A stretch of DNA of 12,051 nt, from NCBI GenBank assembly GCA_037447655.1, contig JBBHKE010002909.1:229671-241721 (forward strand). The letters are read 5' to 3'. This stretch comes from Zygnema cylindricum. Taxonomy: Eukaryota > Streptophyta > Zygnematophyceae > Zygnematales > Zygnemataceae. A program made the position numbers and the translations under genes. Below the pieces are notes generated by a model. That model did no database searches, had not been told where the DNA came from, and worked only from the letters and a program-made list of their open reading frames with translations. Positions 1 to 7,004 of this stretch are shown piece after piece. Each line of letters begins with the position of its first letter. Position 1 is the first letter of the stretch.

Positions 1-308
1 GATCTGTAGTAACCACCCTCCCATCCCCATACTCTATCTCTACGGTAGGAATTTTTCTTAACTTAGTGAAGAGTTCTTTATCACGACACATATGCATGGA
101 TGCACCTGAGTCGATGATCCATCCTTCCTGTGGAGCTTCCCAGATTGCTCCAAGGGCACACTTCTGCCTCCGAGGAATCTCCTTCCCTCCAGACTCTCGT
201 CAACAACAAGATCCCCATCATCATGGCTTCCCAATAGATGAACCCAGATCCATTGAAGGTGGGCACCCTAGAGGGTGGGCCCATAACCTGCAATTCTGTG
301 TCCTCCAT
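1..308 (-). mobile_element. Decayed Ty1/copia retrotransposon: gag start joined to protease
   Basis: Read on the minus strand this is the 5' coding part of a copia-type retroelement. A 75-aa open frame starts at ATG 308 and contains RVPTFNGSGFIYWEAM, the usual gag opening (V-P-x-F-[ND]-G-x-x-F/Y-x-x-W). About 100 bp downstream, in another frame, positions about 1-200 encode GKEIPRRQKCALG, then WIIDSGASMHMC, then a stretch ending YGDGRVVTTD. DSGAS is the catalytic Asp motif of copia retropepsin, and IIDSGASxHM(C/T) is diagnostic of this family. Gag is normally a few hundred residues long, so nearly all of it, including the zinc knuckle, is missing between the two blocks, and the frames no longer match. 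This is an internally deleted, frameshifted copy. The rest of pol (integrase, RT, RNase H) would lie left of the window. Family assignment is firm; the deletion boundaries are approximate. Confidence 0.88.
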
Positions 309-328
309 TGGACCACAAAATACAGGAA

Positions 329-342
329 GCCTCTAGATAGTA
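329..342 (-). other. Degenerate primer-binding site of the left copia copy
   Basis: On the minus strand the segment reads TACTATCTAGAGGC. It lies between the LTR-like repeat and the gag ATG, where the primer-binding site belongs. It resembles the usual plant copia site TGGTATCAGAGC, complementary to the initiator-Met tRNA 3' end, with two substitutions and two one-base insertions. The match is suggestive only. The right-hand copy does not keep a recognisable site. Confidence 0.4.
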
Positions 343-603
343 TTTAACTAACCCACTTTAAGCCACAACCACTGCTGCCCAAGAAGGCAAACTGACAATT
401 TGAGTGCACCTCTGTGTAGCGTGGACTCCCTTGAGTCCGTAGCAAAAAGAATCACTGAAAACGGCCAACCAGCCGATAAGTTATGAGCCGGCAAAAATGC
501 CAATTTATACAAGGCTCTCTGAGAGAGAGGTGTCTATCTACCAAAATTTCCTAAGTCCTAAATCTCTCTCACAACCCCTATCTACTAAAGTACGAACCAA
601 TCA
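343..603 (-). repeat. Left copia LTR (degenerate, minus strand)
   Basis: This roughly 260-bp block has a diverged inverted copy at 1291-1560. On the minus strand it begins TGATTGGTTCGTACTTTAG, has a TATA-like GTATAAATTG at about 501-510, and shares a GATTCTTTTTGC stretch and a GACTC/CAAGGGAGTC stretch with the right copy. It sits directly upstream of the primer-site-like sequence and gag ATG, so an LTR is the simplest reading. The 3' end is placed by the primer-site match and is uncertain by about 20 bp. Divergence between arms looks like 25-30 percent by eye, so it is old. Confidence 0.65.
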
Positions 604-990
604 TATTACTGTAAAGTACAGAAAAGTACTACGGCCGATGTACTTTCTGTACGGCTGGTGTACAACAAGGCTACTGAGTGGACGCGTGTTATTTTTCCAC
701 TCGTTCGTATATTCTTCGGAATTCTCGCGACCGAATGTCATCCTTCCACGCGACGCCACGTCATGCCACGTCCATAAAATCCAAAGTGACCATTTCGCGA
801 TCTCGACGATGACGTGCGCCGTCGAATTAAATTTGACATTAAATGTCGACCGTTTAAAACAAATGTTTGTTTCATTTGTTTCGTGCGAAATGACGTTCGC
901 ACTAAACTTTAACAGGTTCTATGTTCGTTTCGTCCATATTTCAGTGTAATACAATAGTTTAAATATGAATGAAACCCTATATCATCTAAC
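604..990. other. Hairpin-rich spacer between the head-to-head LTRs
   Basis: No gene is recognised here. The segment holds four exact or nearly exact hairpins. At 616-652 arms of 13-14 bp (one bulged A) begin and end in GTAC with a 10-nt loop. At 835-847 there is GACATT-A-AATGTC. At 857-881 there is a 9-bp stem, AAACAAATG, with a 7-nt loop. At 883-902 there is a 7-bp stem, GTGCGAA, with a 6-nt loop. The region is CpG-rich compared with its flanks. The open frames here are not protein-like. Confidence 0.55.
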
Positions 991-1075
991 GGACTTCTAC
1001 GCCAGACTGGTTAGAGCTAACGGCTACGTTGCGCTATACCGGTCGGGGGTTCGAGTCCTGCGGACTCAACCTTTT
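991..1075 (+). pseudogene. tRNA-like Pol III unit (tRNA pseudogene or SINE head)
   Basis: Two internal Pol III promoter elements stand at tRNA-like spacing. An A-box-like TACGCCAGACTGG is at 998-1010, with C in place of the usual G at tRNA position 10. A perfect B box GGTTCGAGTCC is at 1048-1058. A T4 run at 1072-1075 follows where a Pol III terminator would be. The context around the B box (GGTCGGGGGTTCGAGTCC) is very like real plant tRNAs. A full cloverleaf does not form: the D stem does not pair, the acceptor ends (ggacttc and ggactca) pair poorly, and the T stem has one mismatch. It is therefore a degenerate tRNA or the tRNA-derived head of a SINE, not a working tRNA gene. Amino-acid identity cannot be assigned. 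Confidence 0.6.
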
Positions 1076-1104
1076 GTTGAGAGTGACGTAAGTCACTCTT
1101 TAGT
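1076..1104 (+). other. Short perfect hairpin after the tRNA-like unit
   Basis: GAGTGAC at 1081-1087 and GTCACTC at 1092-1098 form a perfect 7-bp stem with the tetraloop GTAA. One flanking A-T pair and a G-T wobble can extend it, and a short T run follows. It lies directly behind the tRNA-like unit and may belong to the same transcript. Confidence 0.5.
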
Positions 1105-1121
1105 CCTTCCTATGGAGCTGA

Positions 1122-1207
1122 GGCAGCCATGGCTCCATCGCTCTCTCTCTCCTTCAGTGACTACAACAAGTATGGGGGAAAGAGAGAAGAGATGGAGGCA
1201 GGCTGCC
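1122..1207 (+). ncRNA. 86-nt imperfect foldback, miRNA-precursor-like
   Basis: Two 31-nt arms (1122-1152 and 1177-1207) are nearly perfect reverse complements. Aligned, about 27 positions pair in blocks of 7, 2, 7, 2, 6 and 3, broken by single-base bulges or mismatches. The loop is 24 nt (1153-1176). The outer arm starts GGCAGCC and ends GGCTGCC; the inner part pairs a CT-rich run with a GA-rich run. Size and pairing resemble plant miRNA precursors and small MITE hairpins. It lies 50 bp behind the tRNA-like B-box unit. No mature small RNA is recognised and expression is unknown, so this is a structural call only. Confidence 0.5.
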
Positions 1208-1290
1208 ATCATTTTCTATATATGTTTCCGCTAATTTATTTTAGACCTAAAAAATACAAAAACTACTTATTTCAACACGACACACTAATG

Positions 1291-1565
1291 TGATTGGTGC
1301 CGTACTTTAGTAGATAGATTTTTAGAGGGGGAATAGGAATTAGAAAATTTTGAGTAGGTAGTTGCCTCTCCTAAAGAGCACCTTGTATAAATGGCAAACT
1401 TTGGCCAGCCATAGCGATCAATTAACTTGAACATTTTCAATGATTCTTTTTGCTGCGAAATCAAGGGAGTCAAGGCTACACAAGGGTGTAGTCAGTCAGA
1501 TTTTTTGCCTGCCAGGGTGGCTGCATTTCTAAGGGAAATTCAAAGTGGGTGAATGTGTCCAAAAC
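1291..1565 (+). repeat. Right copia LTR (degenerate, plus strand)
   Basis: This is the inverted counterpart of the block at 343-603. It begins TGATTGGTGCCGTACTTTAG, has a TATA-like GTATAAAT at 1385-1392, and keeps GATTCTTTTTGC (1441-1452) and GGGAGTCAAGG followed by a CTACACAAGG stretch in the same order as the left LTR. It reads outward, away from the left copy. The 3' edge is approximate. There is no intact partner LTR or coding region on its right side within the window. Confidence 0.6.
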
Positions 1566-1625
1566 TCATATTCTAACTTTGCATTCTGTGGTGGAACTGA
1601 GCACACAGAAAGTCTTATTTCACAG
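1566..1625 (+). mobile_element. Remnant of copia leader and gag start
   Basis: Beyond the right LTR the similarity to the left copy continues through the leader. Here TGCATTCTGTGG and CACACAGAA correspond to TGTATTTTGTGG and GACACAGAA around the left gag ATG. The ATG is lost here and the similarity fades after about 1625. It shows that the right arm is a second copia 5' end, not just a stray inverted repeat. The match is modest. Confidence 0.45.
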
Positions 1626-1870
1626 GGGTGAAGCTATTATGGGTTTGTGATTGTCAAGGGTTCAGTCATTTGGGTTTATATCAACTTGGAGTCGTCACTA
1701 TCTAGATAAGCTTCTTTTGGATCTGCGATTTTTGTGGGCAATGGAGCACACAGAGTTTCACTAATAGCACCATTTTTTCCTTCACACGAATTATTTCTGA
1801 ACGTTAATAGCGATCCATGGTTAAAGGTTGAAAATTTAACATGTATTTTATATATTCTATTAAAATAATT
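1626..1870. other. No recognisable feature
   Basis: I see no open frame, repeat or structured element I can support here. It may be further decayed retrotransposon sequence, since it follows directly on the right copia remnant. Confidence 0.4.
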
Positions 1871-1916
1871 TGCGTTCGAGGGTACGTGTATTAATATTCA
1901 TGTACCCTCGAGCGTA
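1871..1916. repeat. 18-bp stem hairpin with an A/T loop
   Basis: Positions 1871-1888 pair with 1899-1916, with wobbles at 1872/1915, 1875/1912 and 1886/1901. The core TCGAGGGTAC/GTACCCTCGA is perfect. The 10-nt loop is TATTAATATT. This is the longest uninterrupted stem in the left half of the window. It sits about 60 bp left of the inverted-repeat element that starts at 1974 and may mark its true end or a separate small insertion. Confidence 0.6.
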
Positions 1917-1973
1917 TGAAATGTCGTTAGAAGTGTAAGTCGACGTCATATTTCGGTACGTTTGCAAACATAT

Positions 1974-2601
1974 GCGTGGTTCACACTTGAAAAAGGGGAA
2001 AACGGTATGATATGAAAACAATATTTTTTTTGTCCGCCGTGATCTAGCACGTGACGCTAGGCTACGTCAACTAGCGTGTCGTGATAGGAGCCACTTTCCC
2101 GTACGAAAAAAGGAAACGCTTTGCGGACATGATATTTACGAATCCTTCCAAACCAAAATGTACTGCCACACAAGCGTTTGTACAGACCAAAAATAATCGC
2201 GAAAGAACTTTGGACATGCATTTTTTTCCATCAGTGTTTTTTTTTTTTTTTACTCTACGTGTTCTTTTATGTGATTGGTCCCCTAGTTTGATCATAAGTT
2301 TGCAAGGGAATGAATTCTGGTACGGTTCACGTTCGTGCGCTTTGTTGCGTGATTCCGCAAAAACGAAAAAGTGCATTCCGAACATGATGACCGATGGCGG
2401 ACGGCACTTGCCATTTGCTTTACGCGGCTGTCGAGTTTTGAGGCATGGAACTGCATCTTTTGTCCGCCGTTACGCTCCAAAACGGTCGAAACCAACCGCC
2501 CAAACCGTCACCGCCGCGTTTTTTGTCATTTTATGAAATTTGGCGTACGGATCCCAAAATTTATGACATCGTTTTCCCATTTTTCCAAGTGTGAACCACG
2601 C
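1974..2601. mobile_element. Non-autonomous element with about 38-bp terminal inverted repeats
   Basis: The left end at 1974-2012 begins GCGTGGTTCACACTTGAAAA. The right end, about 2562-2601, read in reverse begins GCGTGGTTCACACTTGGAAA. Both continue into GGGAAAACG, with a few one-base differences. Weak similarity (AAACAT and TAT) continues outward on both sides, so the real ends may lie up to 20 bp further out, and no target-site duplication can be fixed. The 628-bp interior has a 13-bp hairpin with two mismatches at about 2047-2082 and two copies of TTTGTCCGCCGT (about 2029 and 2459). No transposase is visible; overlapping open frames are not protein-like. This is a MITE-like element of unknown superfamily. 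Confidence 0.6.
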
Positions 2602-2635
2602 AATAGATGTTTTAAAATGGAAGTACATTTTGGGG

Positions 2636-2753
2636 GAGAGTTAATCTACATCATGAGCGTACCGATTTTTTGCGCGGAGAGTTAATCTACATTGGAGAGT
2701 ACGAAATTCAATATAACCACGTACAAACATCCGCGATGAGAGTTAATCTACAT
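2636..2753 (+). repeat. Three spaced copies of a 16-bp word
   Basis: GAGAGTTAATCTACAT occurs exactly at 2636-2651, 2677-2692 and 2738-2753. The intervening sequence (25 and 45 bp) is not obviously repeated. Start-to-start distances are 41 and 61 bp. This could be a decayed tandem array or a repeated protein-binding site. Confidence 0.8.
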
Positions 2754-3031
2754 TGAGAACTACGTAATTTCACTTTCAGCCGTACGTAAATCGACTAGTA
2801 ACGCTACATTTGGGATTTTGTAAATTGTACACGCAGATTTGTGTTGTATTTTTCAAAATTTGAATGTACATAACTTCTCCGCTTTCAAAATACCTTCTCC
2901 TCATTTCAAAATACTCGTTCAATTTTGACTGTAAGATATTTTTGTACTCTCCGCGTATGCTTCTCATTTCACGTAGCGTACTAAAATAAATTTCGCATGC
3001 AATCCCCGTTTCACGGAAATGACTGTCGGAA
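2754..3031. other. No recognisable gene
   Basis: AT-rich sequence with several GTAC words. A 99-codon minus-strand frame covers it, but its composition (Lys, Tyr, Arg and Ser rich with no domain) looks like chance. No repeat pair was found. Confidence 0.4.
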
Positions 3032-3147
3032 ACGACAATATGACTGTACTTGTTTTTTTTTGTTTTTAATGTCATATGTGAGTGTTCTCACGACAATATA
3101 TCTGTACTTTATTTTTTTTGTTTTTAATGTCATACGTGCGTGTTCTC
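3032..3147 (+). repeat. Diverged 58-bp tandem duplication
   Basis: Units at 3032-3089 and 3090-3147 both run from ACGACAATAT through CTGTACT, a T-rich run, GTTTTTAATGTCATA and GTGTTCTC. Only a handful of substitutions separate them. The unit ends in a short GTGAG/TTCTCAC inverted motif. Confidence 0.85.
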
Positions 3148-3834
3148 ACGTGACCCGCAGCTCAGCTTGTTCGACGGATTAAATGGTACACCGTGAATCG
3201 TTATTAGACTATAGAAATTATTAGTATCAATAATAAATTATTGTCATTGATTATAATTTGTGTATCAATACCATTATGAAAAAAATGTTTATTTGTAATT
3301 TCTCTATGACGCTGATTTAGGTATACAAAATCTGCCAACATTACATATACGTTAAAATAGGTAGAAGTACAAAATCTGACAATCCGTACCACGTCGCGTC
3401 CTTTCAGTGTAATTAATCCATAATTCTAATTTGGGTTTGCGAACGCGTTTGTCGCAAACTCGACTCCACGTTTTTTCTAAGCGCAGTTCTGTATGCGACC
3501 GATATACGTTAACTACACTTTCCGTACGATTTTCGGTAATCTAGTACAGTTTTGTGTTGTTCTACAACCGCCGTTGCAGGCAGAGAACCAGCAATAGTAG
3601 TGGAAGTAGACATGAAAAACAGCAGAAACTATCAAAGTACCTACTCAACAGCCAACTTAAAACTGACACAAAATAGGACTTAGTAGGCCAATATGCTTCA
3701 AATTCGCCACAATGATAAAAAATACAGTAAAATGACAATTCCCAAAATTGCAGCCCAAATGACCGAGTAAACCATAATATATGATGTGTGGAAGTTTCCC
3801 AAAAACTGCCCTTAGAAAATCATATTCCCAAAAC

Positions 3835-3897
3835 TGGATGCTACAAAATTGGCTAAGTCCTAAGTTATATACTCACGGTGTCTATCTACTGATCTAC
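3835..3897 (-). repeat. Fragment of the same copia LTR family
   Basis: The segment around CTACAAAATTGGCTAAGTCC and CTATCTACT aligns with the left LTR, where CTACCAAAATTTCCTAAGTC and CTATCTACT occur with the same spacing and order. By eye about three quarters of positions match over about 45-60 bp. It represents the start (U3) of the LTR in the same orientation as the left copy and lies inside element A. It is too short to date or to delimit well. Confidence 0.5.
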
Positions 3898-4075
3898 ACT
3901 AATTTGGGTAACCGTTACTACGGTTATTATCGCGACTAACGACAAAGCATCCTACCTGTACGTCACTATACCTCAAAACCCTAATTATTATTTTCTAAAA
4001 ACGTGATTAATGGAACACTATTTTTTTATCACACTAAACTACAAACTAATCTTATTCAGATATTTACAGACATTG

Positions 4076-4116
4076 AACCGTACACAAAACGTTCTAACCG
4101 TACACAAAAACGTTCC
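4076..4116 (+). repeat. Short tandem pair (20/21 bp)
   Basis: AACCGTACACAAAACGTTCT is followed at once by the same word with one added A and a final C. It lies inside element A. Confidence 0.8.
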
Positions 4117-4169
4117 AAATGCTTAGTCAGCGGTAGTCGCTAAAGTCCAGCAGAATGTGGTCGTGTAGT

Positions 4170-4191
4170 ACGAAGCACTTGAGTGCTTCGT
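4170..4191. repeat. Perfect 10-bp hairpin
   Basis: ACGAAGCACT (4170-4179) and AGTGCTTCGT (4182-4191) are exact reverse complements around a 2-nt centre. It directly precedes the triple repeat at 4189 inside element A. Confidence 0.8.
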
Positions 4192-4280
4192 CACTTGTGG
4201 TCCCACGTGAATCACGCCTCGTCACTTTGTGGTCCCACGTAAATCTCGCCTCGTCACTTGCGGTCCCACGTGAATCGCGT
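4189..4280 (+). repeat. Three tandem units of about 31 bp with ACGT cores
   Basis: Units start at 4189, 4220 and 4252. Each reads CGTCACTT, G(T/C)GGTCCCACGT, then AAATC or GAATC, and a CGC-containing tail. Two of the three contain CCACGTGA, the ACGT-core type bound by plant bZIP and bHLH factors. Here it is more likely repeat-derived than regulatory. The array forms the 63-codon frame at 4155-4346, whose protein repeats simply mirror the DNA. Confidence 0.8.
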
Positions 4281-4518
4281 CCGTCGACGTCTCTCAAAAT
4301 CAATGATCATAATTCACTTCCGAAATATCTGGACGTTTCTATTTAATGATCATAAAAATATTCCGTACCATATAATTCCAAAATATCTGTATGACTCCAA
4401 AAATAGCCGTACCATATATTTTCCGAGATATCCGGATCGGATTGCGTCCGTCTGATCTGGCGATTCCAATTGCCTGCTGCGTGACGCGTGTCGACGTCAC
4501 TCCATAAAACCTGCAGAG

Positions 4519-4539
4519 GTACAATACACGCTATTGTAC
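4519..4539. repeat. Perfect 8-bp hairpin ending in GTAC
   Basis: GTACAATA (4519-4526) and TATTGTAC (4532-4539) pair exactly around CACGC. It lies inside element A, about 300 bp from its right end. Confidence 0.75.
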
Positions 4540-4836
4540 TTTGCTTACTGTAACACTAATAAAGGTAAGTCTTATATACCACTTTTTAGAAACTATTCTA
4601 AGTCTACTCTATTTACTAACTAAAGATTTCAAATCTCAACATTTTGTACCAGCAAACACATTTCGTACACCACACTATTCATGAAATAGGTACGGTAATT
4701 CCATTGCTGCTAATTCACAAGAACCGTAATTAACGTCACGGATAAAATAGAATCAGTCCTTGTATTTCAGGTATCAATGTCAAAATTTTGGGGCGCCGAT
4801 ATAGAGTACATAAGTCTAATAACGATTCACGGTGTA

Positions 4837-5166
4837 GTGCTTAAAGTATGAACGTTTGTTGAATTTTGTAGATATTTTGAGTCACGAACGCGATTTACAT
4901 GTTCTCAAGCGACGCGCGTGACGCTATTTGGGAACATTTACATATGGGAACGCTGTAAGTATGGACACTTTGTTTTTTTTTTTTTTTTGTCCATCTGACC
5001 TAATCACCGAGGAGACTCCTAAAAAAAAAAATTCCGCGCTTCGCGCGATATTTCTCTGTCCTTATCAATAACTGGGAGGGATTTACATTGCCCGGGCAAA
5101 ATCCTCCTCGAAGGTCTTCGCCGCCCGCCAAATAAGCCCTCCCCCCAATGTCTAATACCACTACGG
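4837..5166. other. 330-bp spacer between elements A and B
   Basis: No gene is seen. It contains a long T run (about 4972-4988), an A run (about 5021-5031) and GC-rich patches such as CGCGCTTCGCGCG at about 5035. Nothing links it to either flanking element. Confidence 0.45.
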
Positions 5167-5708
5167 TACACAGCCAATCGTTATTAGCGTTGTGTACGCT
5201 AATTCCGTCCCGCCTTTTTTTTTTTATTCTCCATTAGTGTAGTTCATTCTATTTTTTTCTTTATTCTATTTAGGGTTATTTTCAGTACGTTGTCTCTTAA
5301 ATAGAGTGATGTACGGTCAGTTTCAGACCGTACATAAATGTACCTTTTTATGTTAAAAAGTACAATAAATTAGTTTTAGTAACCGCGGACGCGTGAGAAT
5401 GTGCGTTCTAAAAAGGAAAAAAAACCATGTCGTAAAAAATCCCGCTCGCACATATTCGTCCTACAGCCGCGTTTCGACTGTGTGAATGTACGATTTGTGT
5501 ACAATTTGTCAGATTTTGTACGGAGACCTATATTAGTGTAAGCATGTTTGCGACCGACATTTTTTTTTTCAAAGATCCAAATTACCATAACCAAACAATT
5601 AGAATGTATGATTTTTTCCAAAATTTTCAAATTCTTAAATAGCATACACCACGGTAGTTATTTTTATACGCTAAAAAAACTTACACGCTAATAACGATTG
5701 GCGGTGTA
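5167..5708. mobile_element. Element B: 542-bp TIR element (MITE-like)
   Basis: The ends are 5167-5190, beginning TACACAGCCAATCGTTATTA, and 5685-5708, its reverse complement with a single mismatch over 24 bp. The ends can be read as TA plus CAC(A/C)GCC. A short subterminal similarity (GTGT or GTGTA) follows. The interior has a perfect 10-bp hairpin with a 7-nt loop at 5309-5335 (ATGTACGGTC arm) and one inverted TACAAAATCTGACAA word (5506-5520), which also occurs in element A. No transposase is encoded; the 89-codon minus-strand frame at 5376-5645 shows no domain. The shared TCGTTATTAG end signature places it in the same family group as elements A and C. Confidence 0.82.
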
Positions 5709-5822
5709 CTTTACTTGTACCAATGTGTACTTCAAAAGTAAATTTTTTGACAAAATGACGTGCGGTGTACTTTACTTGTACCAATGTGTACTTCAAAAGT
5801 AAATTTTTTGACAAAATGACGT
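5701..5822 (+). repeat. Perfect 61-bp tandem duplication at the right end of element B
   Basis: Positions 5701-5761 and 5762-5822 are identical. The unit begins GCGGTGTACTTTACTTGTAC and ends GACAAAATGACGT. Its first 8 bases are the last 8 bases of element B, so the second copy carries a partial extra TIR end. Perfect identity, in a region where other repeats are diverged, says the duplication is recent, or else an assembly artefact. Confidence 0.92.
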
Positions 5823-7004
5823 GACTGTGCGCAACCAAAACAGTCACTGCCATGATCAATTCCCTTTAGCAAATAGTTTGTCTCGTTGGAGCCGTACTCA
5901 TGATCCAATCTCGTCCTTGCTCTTTTGGAGTGTACAGTGGTCTAGATTATCGACAACGATAATGGTTAAACAGCAGAAATCTGCAGGTACCACGTCACGG
6001 GAAGAAAAACAAAAAAGACGCAGATTCTATTAACTCCATGATGTCAGTGATGTCTAAGAGGAAACGGCTTGTAACAGCCCGTAGGGAGCAATAATTATGC
6101 TATTCACCATTGCTCTGGGCTTCCTTATTGGTCCTCATGGTCAGCAATTGTCCAGCTAAAATAAGCTTGTGAGGTGGACCACGCGACATGGAAACCATCC
6201 CTATATCGTACAGGATATGATTGATGGAATTTAAGTTTGGACTTTTGTCTAGACAGCAATTCTCCCAAAACAAAATGAAAAGGACATCCTATCATTGTAC
6301 GAAAATATGAATGTACGATTAGTACTTTTTCCGGCAAGTGGATCGAAGCCTTCACAGAACTCGACAAAGCTAGTCGAATCTCTTATTAGGCTGCTGCCAC
6401 CTGGGAGCCTATTGCGGGTCTTGCTGTAGTAGGCCTGTTTGGCACTTTGGCTCCTTCACTAAACGCCAAAAAAAATGTATTTTGTCTTTACACAGAAACG
6501 TTTCTCTGTATTTTATGCCAGGATTTCCGAGTTCTATGTGCCATTTAGCCCCCTGGAGACCGTGCGTTGCTCCCAAATCTATGCCGAAAATCCTGCAGTG
6601 CCGTACGAAATACTAGGCTCTCAAATGTAAACTCGAAGATCTTAAAGATTTTTTATGTCATCATGACTATATGACTCGGTTAAACTGACTTGTAGTTACT
6701 CGTAGTGAACATACTGTACGGTCACGAATGTGCTGTTTTTAAGAGCTCGGCTAAGAAACGACAGAATTCGATTTTTTCGCGGTTTTTCTTTACGGCTACG
6801 ACCGTTAACATTCCACTTGGGCGGCCATGAGAGCTATGTGACCACTTGGAGGACGCCACGGTGTCCCCCCTTCATTTGTCGTCAAGTTGATTAACTGCTG
6901 TACCAGATGAGTTGAAAAACCGTACAGACGTTTGTCCTCAATGGCACTTCTGAGCATAGTTCAAAAGTAGGCGTTTCAATTGTAGGCCTTTTGTCGGCGC
7001 CTTT
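5823..7004. other. Gene-free stretch, a few small hairpins
   Basis: No supported gene. Small structures are ATTATCG-ACAA-CGATAAT at 5946-5963 and a two-part stem at 6076-6121. In the latter AGCCC pairs with GGGCT, and GAGCAAT pairs with ATTGCTC, with an asymmetric internal loop. Short open frames (minus strand 6125-6367; plus strand about 6384-6540, with WEPIAGLAVVGLFG) lack a family I can name and end at nearby stops. GTAC words remain frequent. Confidence 0.45.

Larger units (their letters stand above)
3187..4836. mobile_element. Element A: 1.65-kb TIR element, non-autonomous
   Basis: The terminal inverted repeats are perfect over 24 bp: 3187-3210 begins TACACCGTGAATCGTTATTA, and 4813-4836 is its exact reverse complement. 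Both ends can be read as a TA target duplication followed by CACCG. The interior contains no recognisable transposase. It includes tandem repeats, two hairpins, two TACAAAATCTGMCAA words (3324-3338 and 3368-3382) and an old LTR fragment. It is therefore a composite or long-decayed cargo. The terminal signature TCGTTATTAG is shared with the elements at 5167-5708 and 11403-11604. A TA duplication with CAC termini could suit Tc1/mariner-like or CACTA-like elements; I cannot choose between them. Confidence 0.78.

Noticed and set aside
991-1075. Functional tRNA gene
   Set aside because: A and B boxes are present but the D stem and acceptor stem do not pair and the T stem has a mismatch, so it is listed as tRNA-like only.
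1871-1916. Geminivirus-like replication origin
   Set aside because: The loop lacks the exact TAATATTAC nonamer, there are no iterons I can recognise, and no Rep coding sequence is in the window.
4155-4346. Small protein with repeated VVPRES segments
   Set aside because: The peptide repeat is a direct reflection of the three 31-bp DNA units; no start context, domain or codon bias supports a gene.
6125-6367. 80-codon minus-strand frame
   Set aside because: No domain, no neighbours, and composition typical of noncoding AT-rich DNA.
6384-6540. Plus-strand segment with WEPIAGLAVVGLFGTLAP, like a membrane or thylakoid peptide
   Set aside because: It is preceded at once by a stop, soon becomes low-complexity, and I could not match it to a named family or to splice sites.
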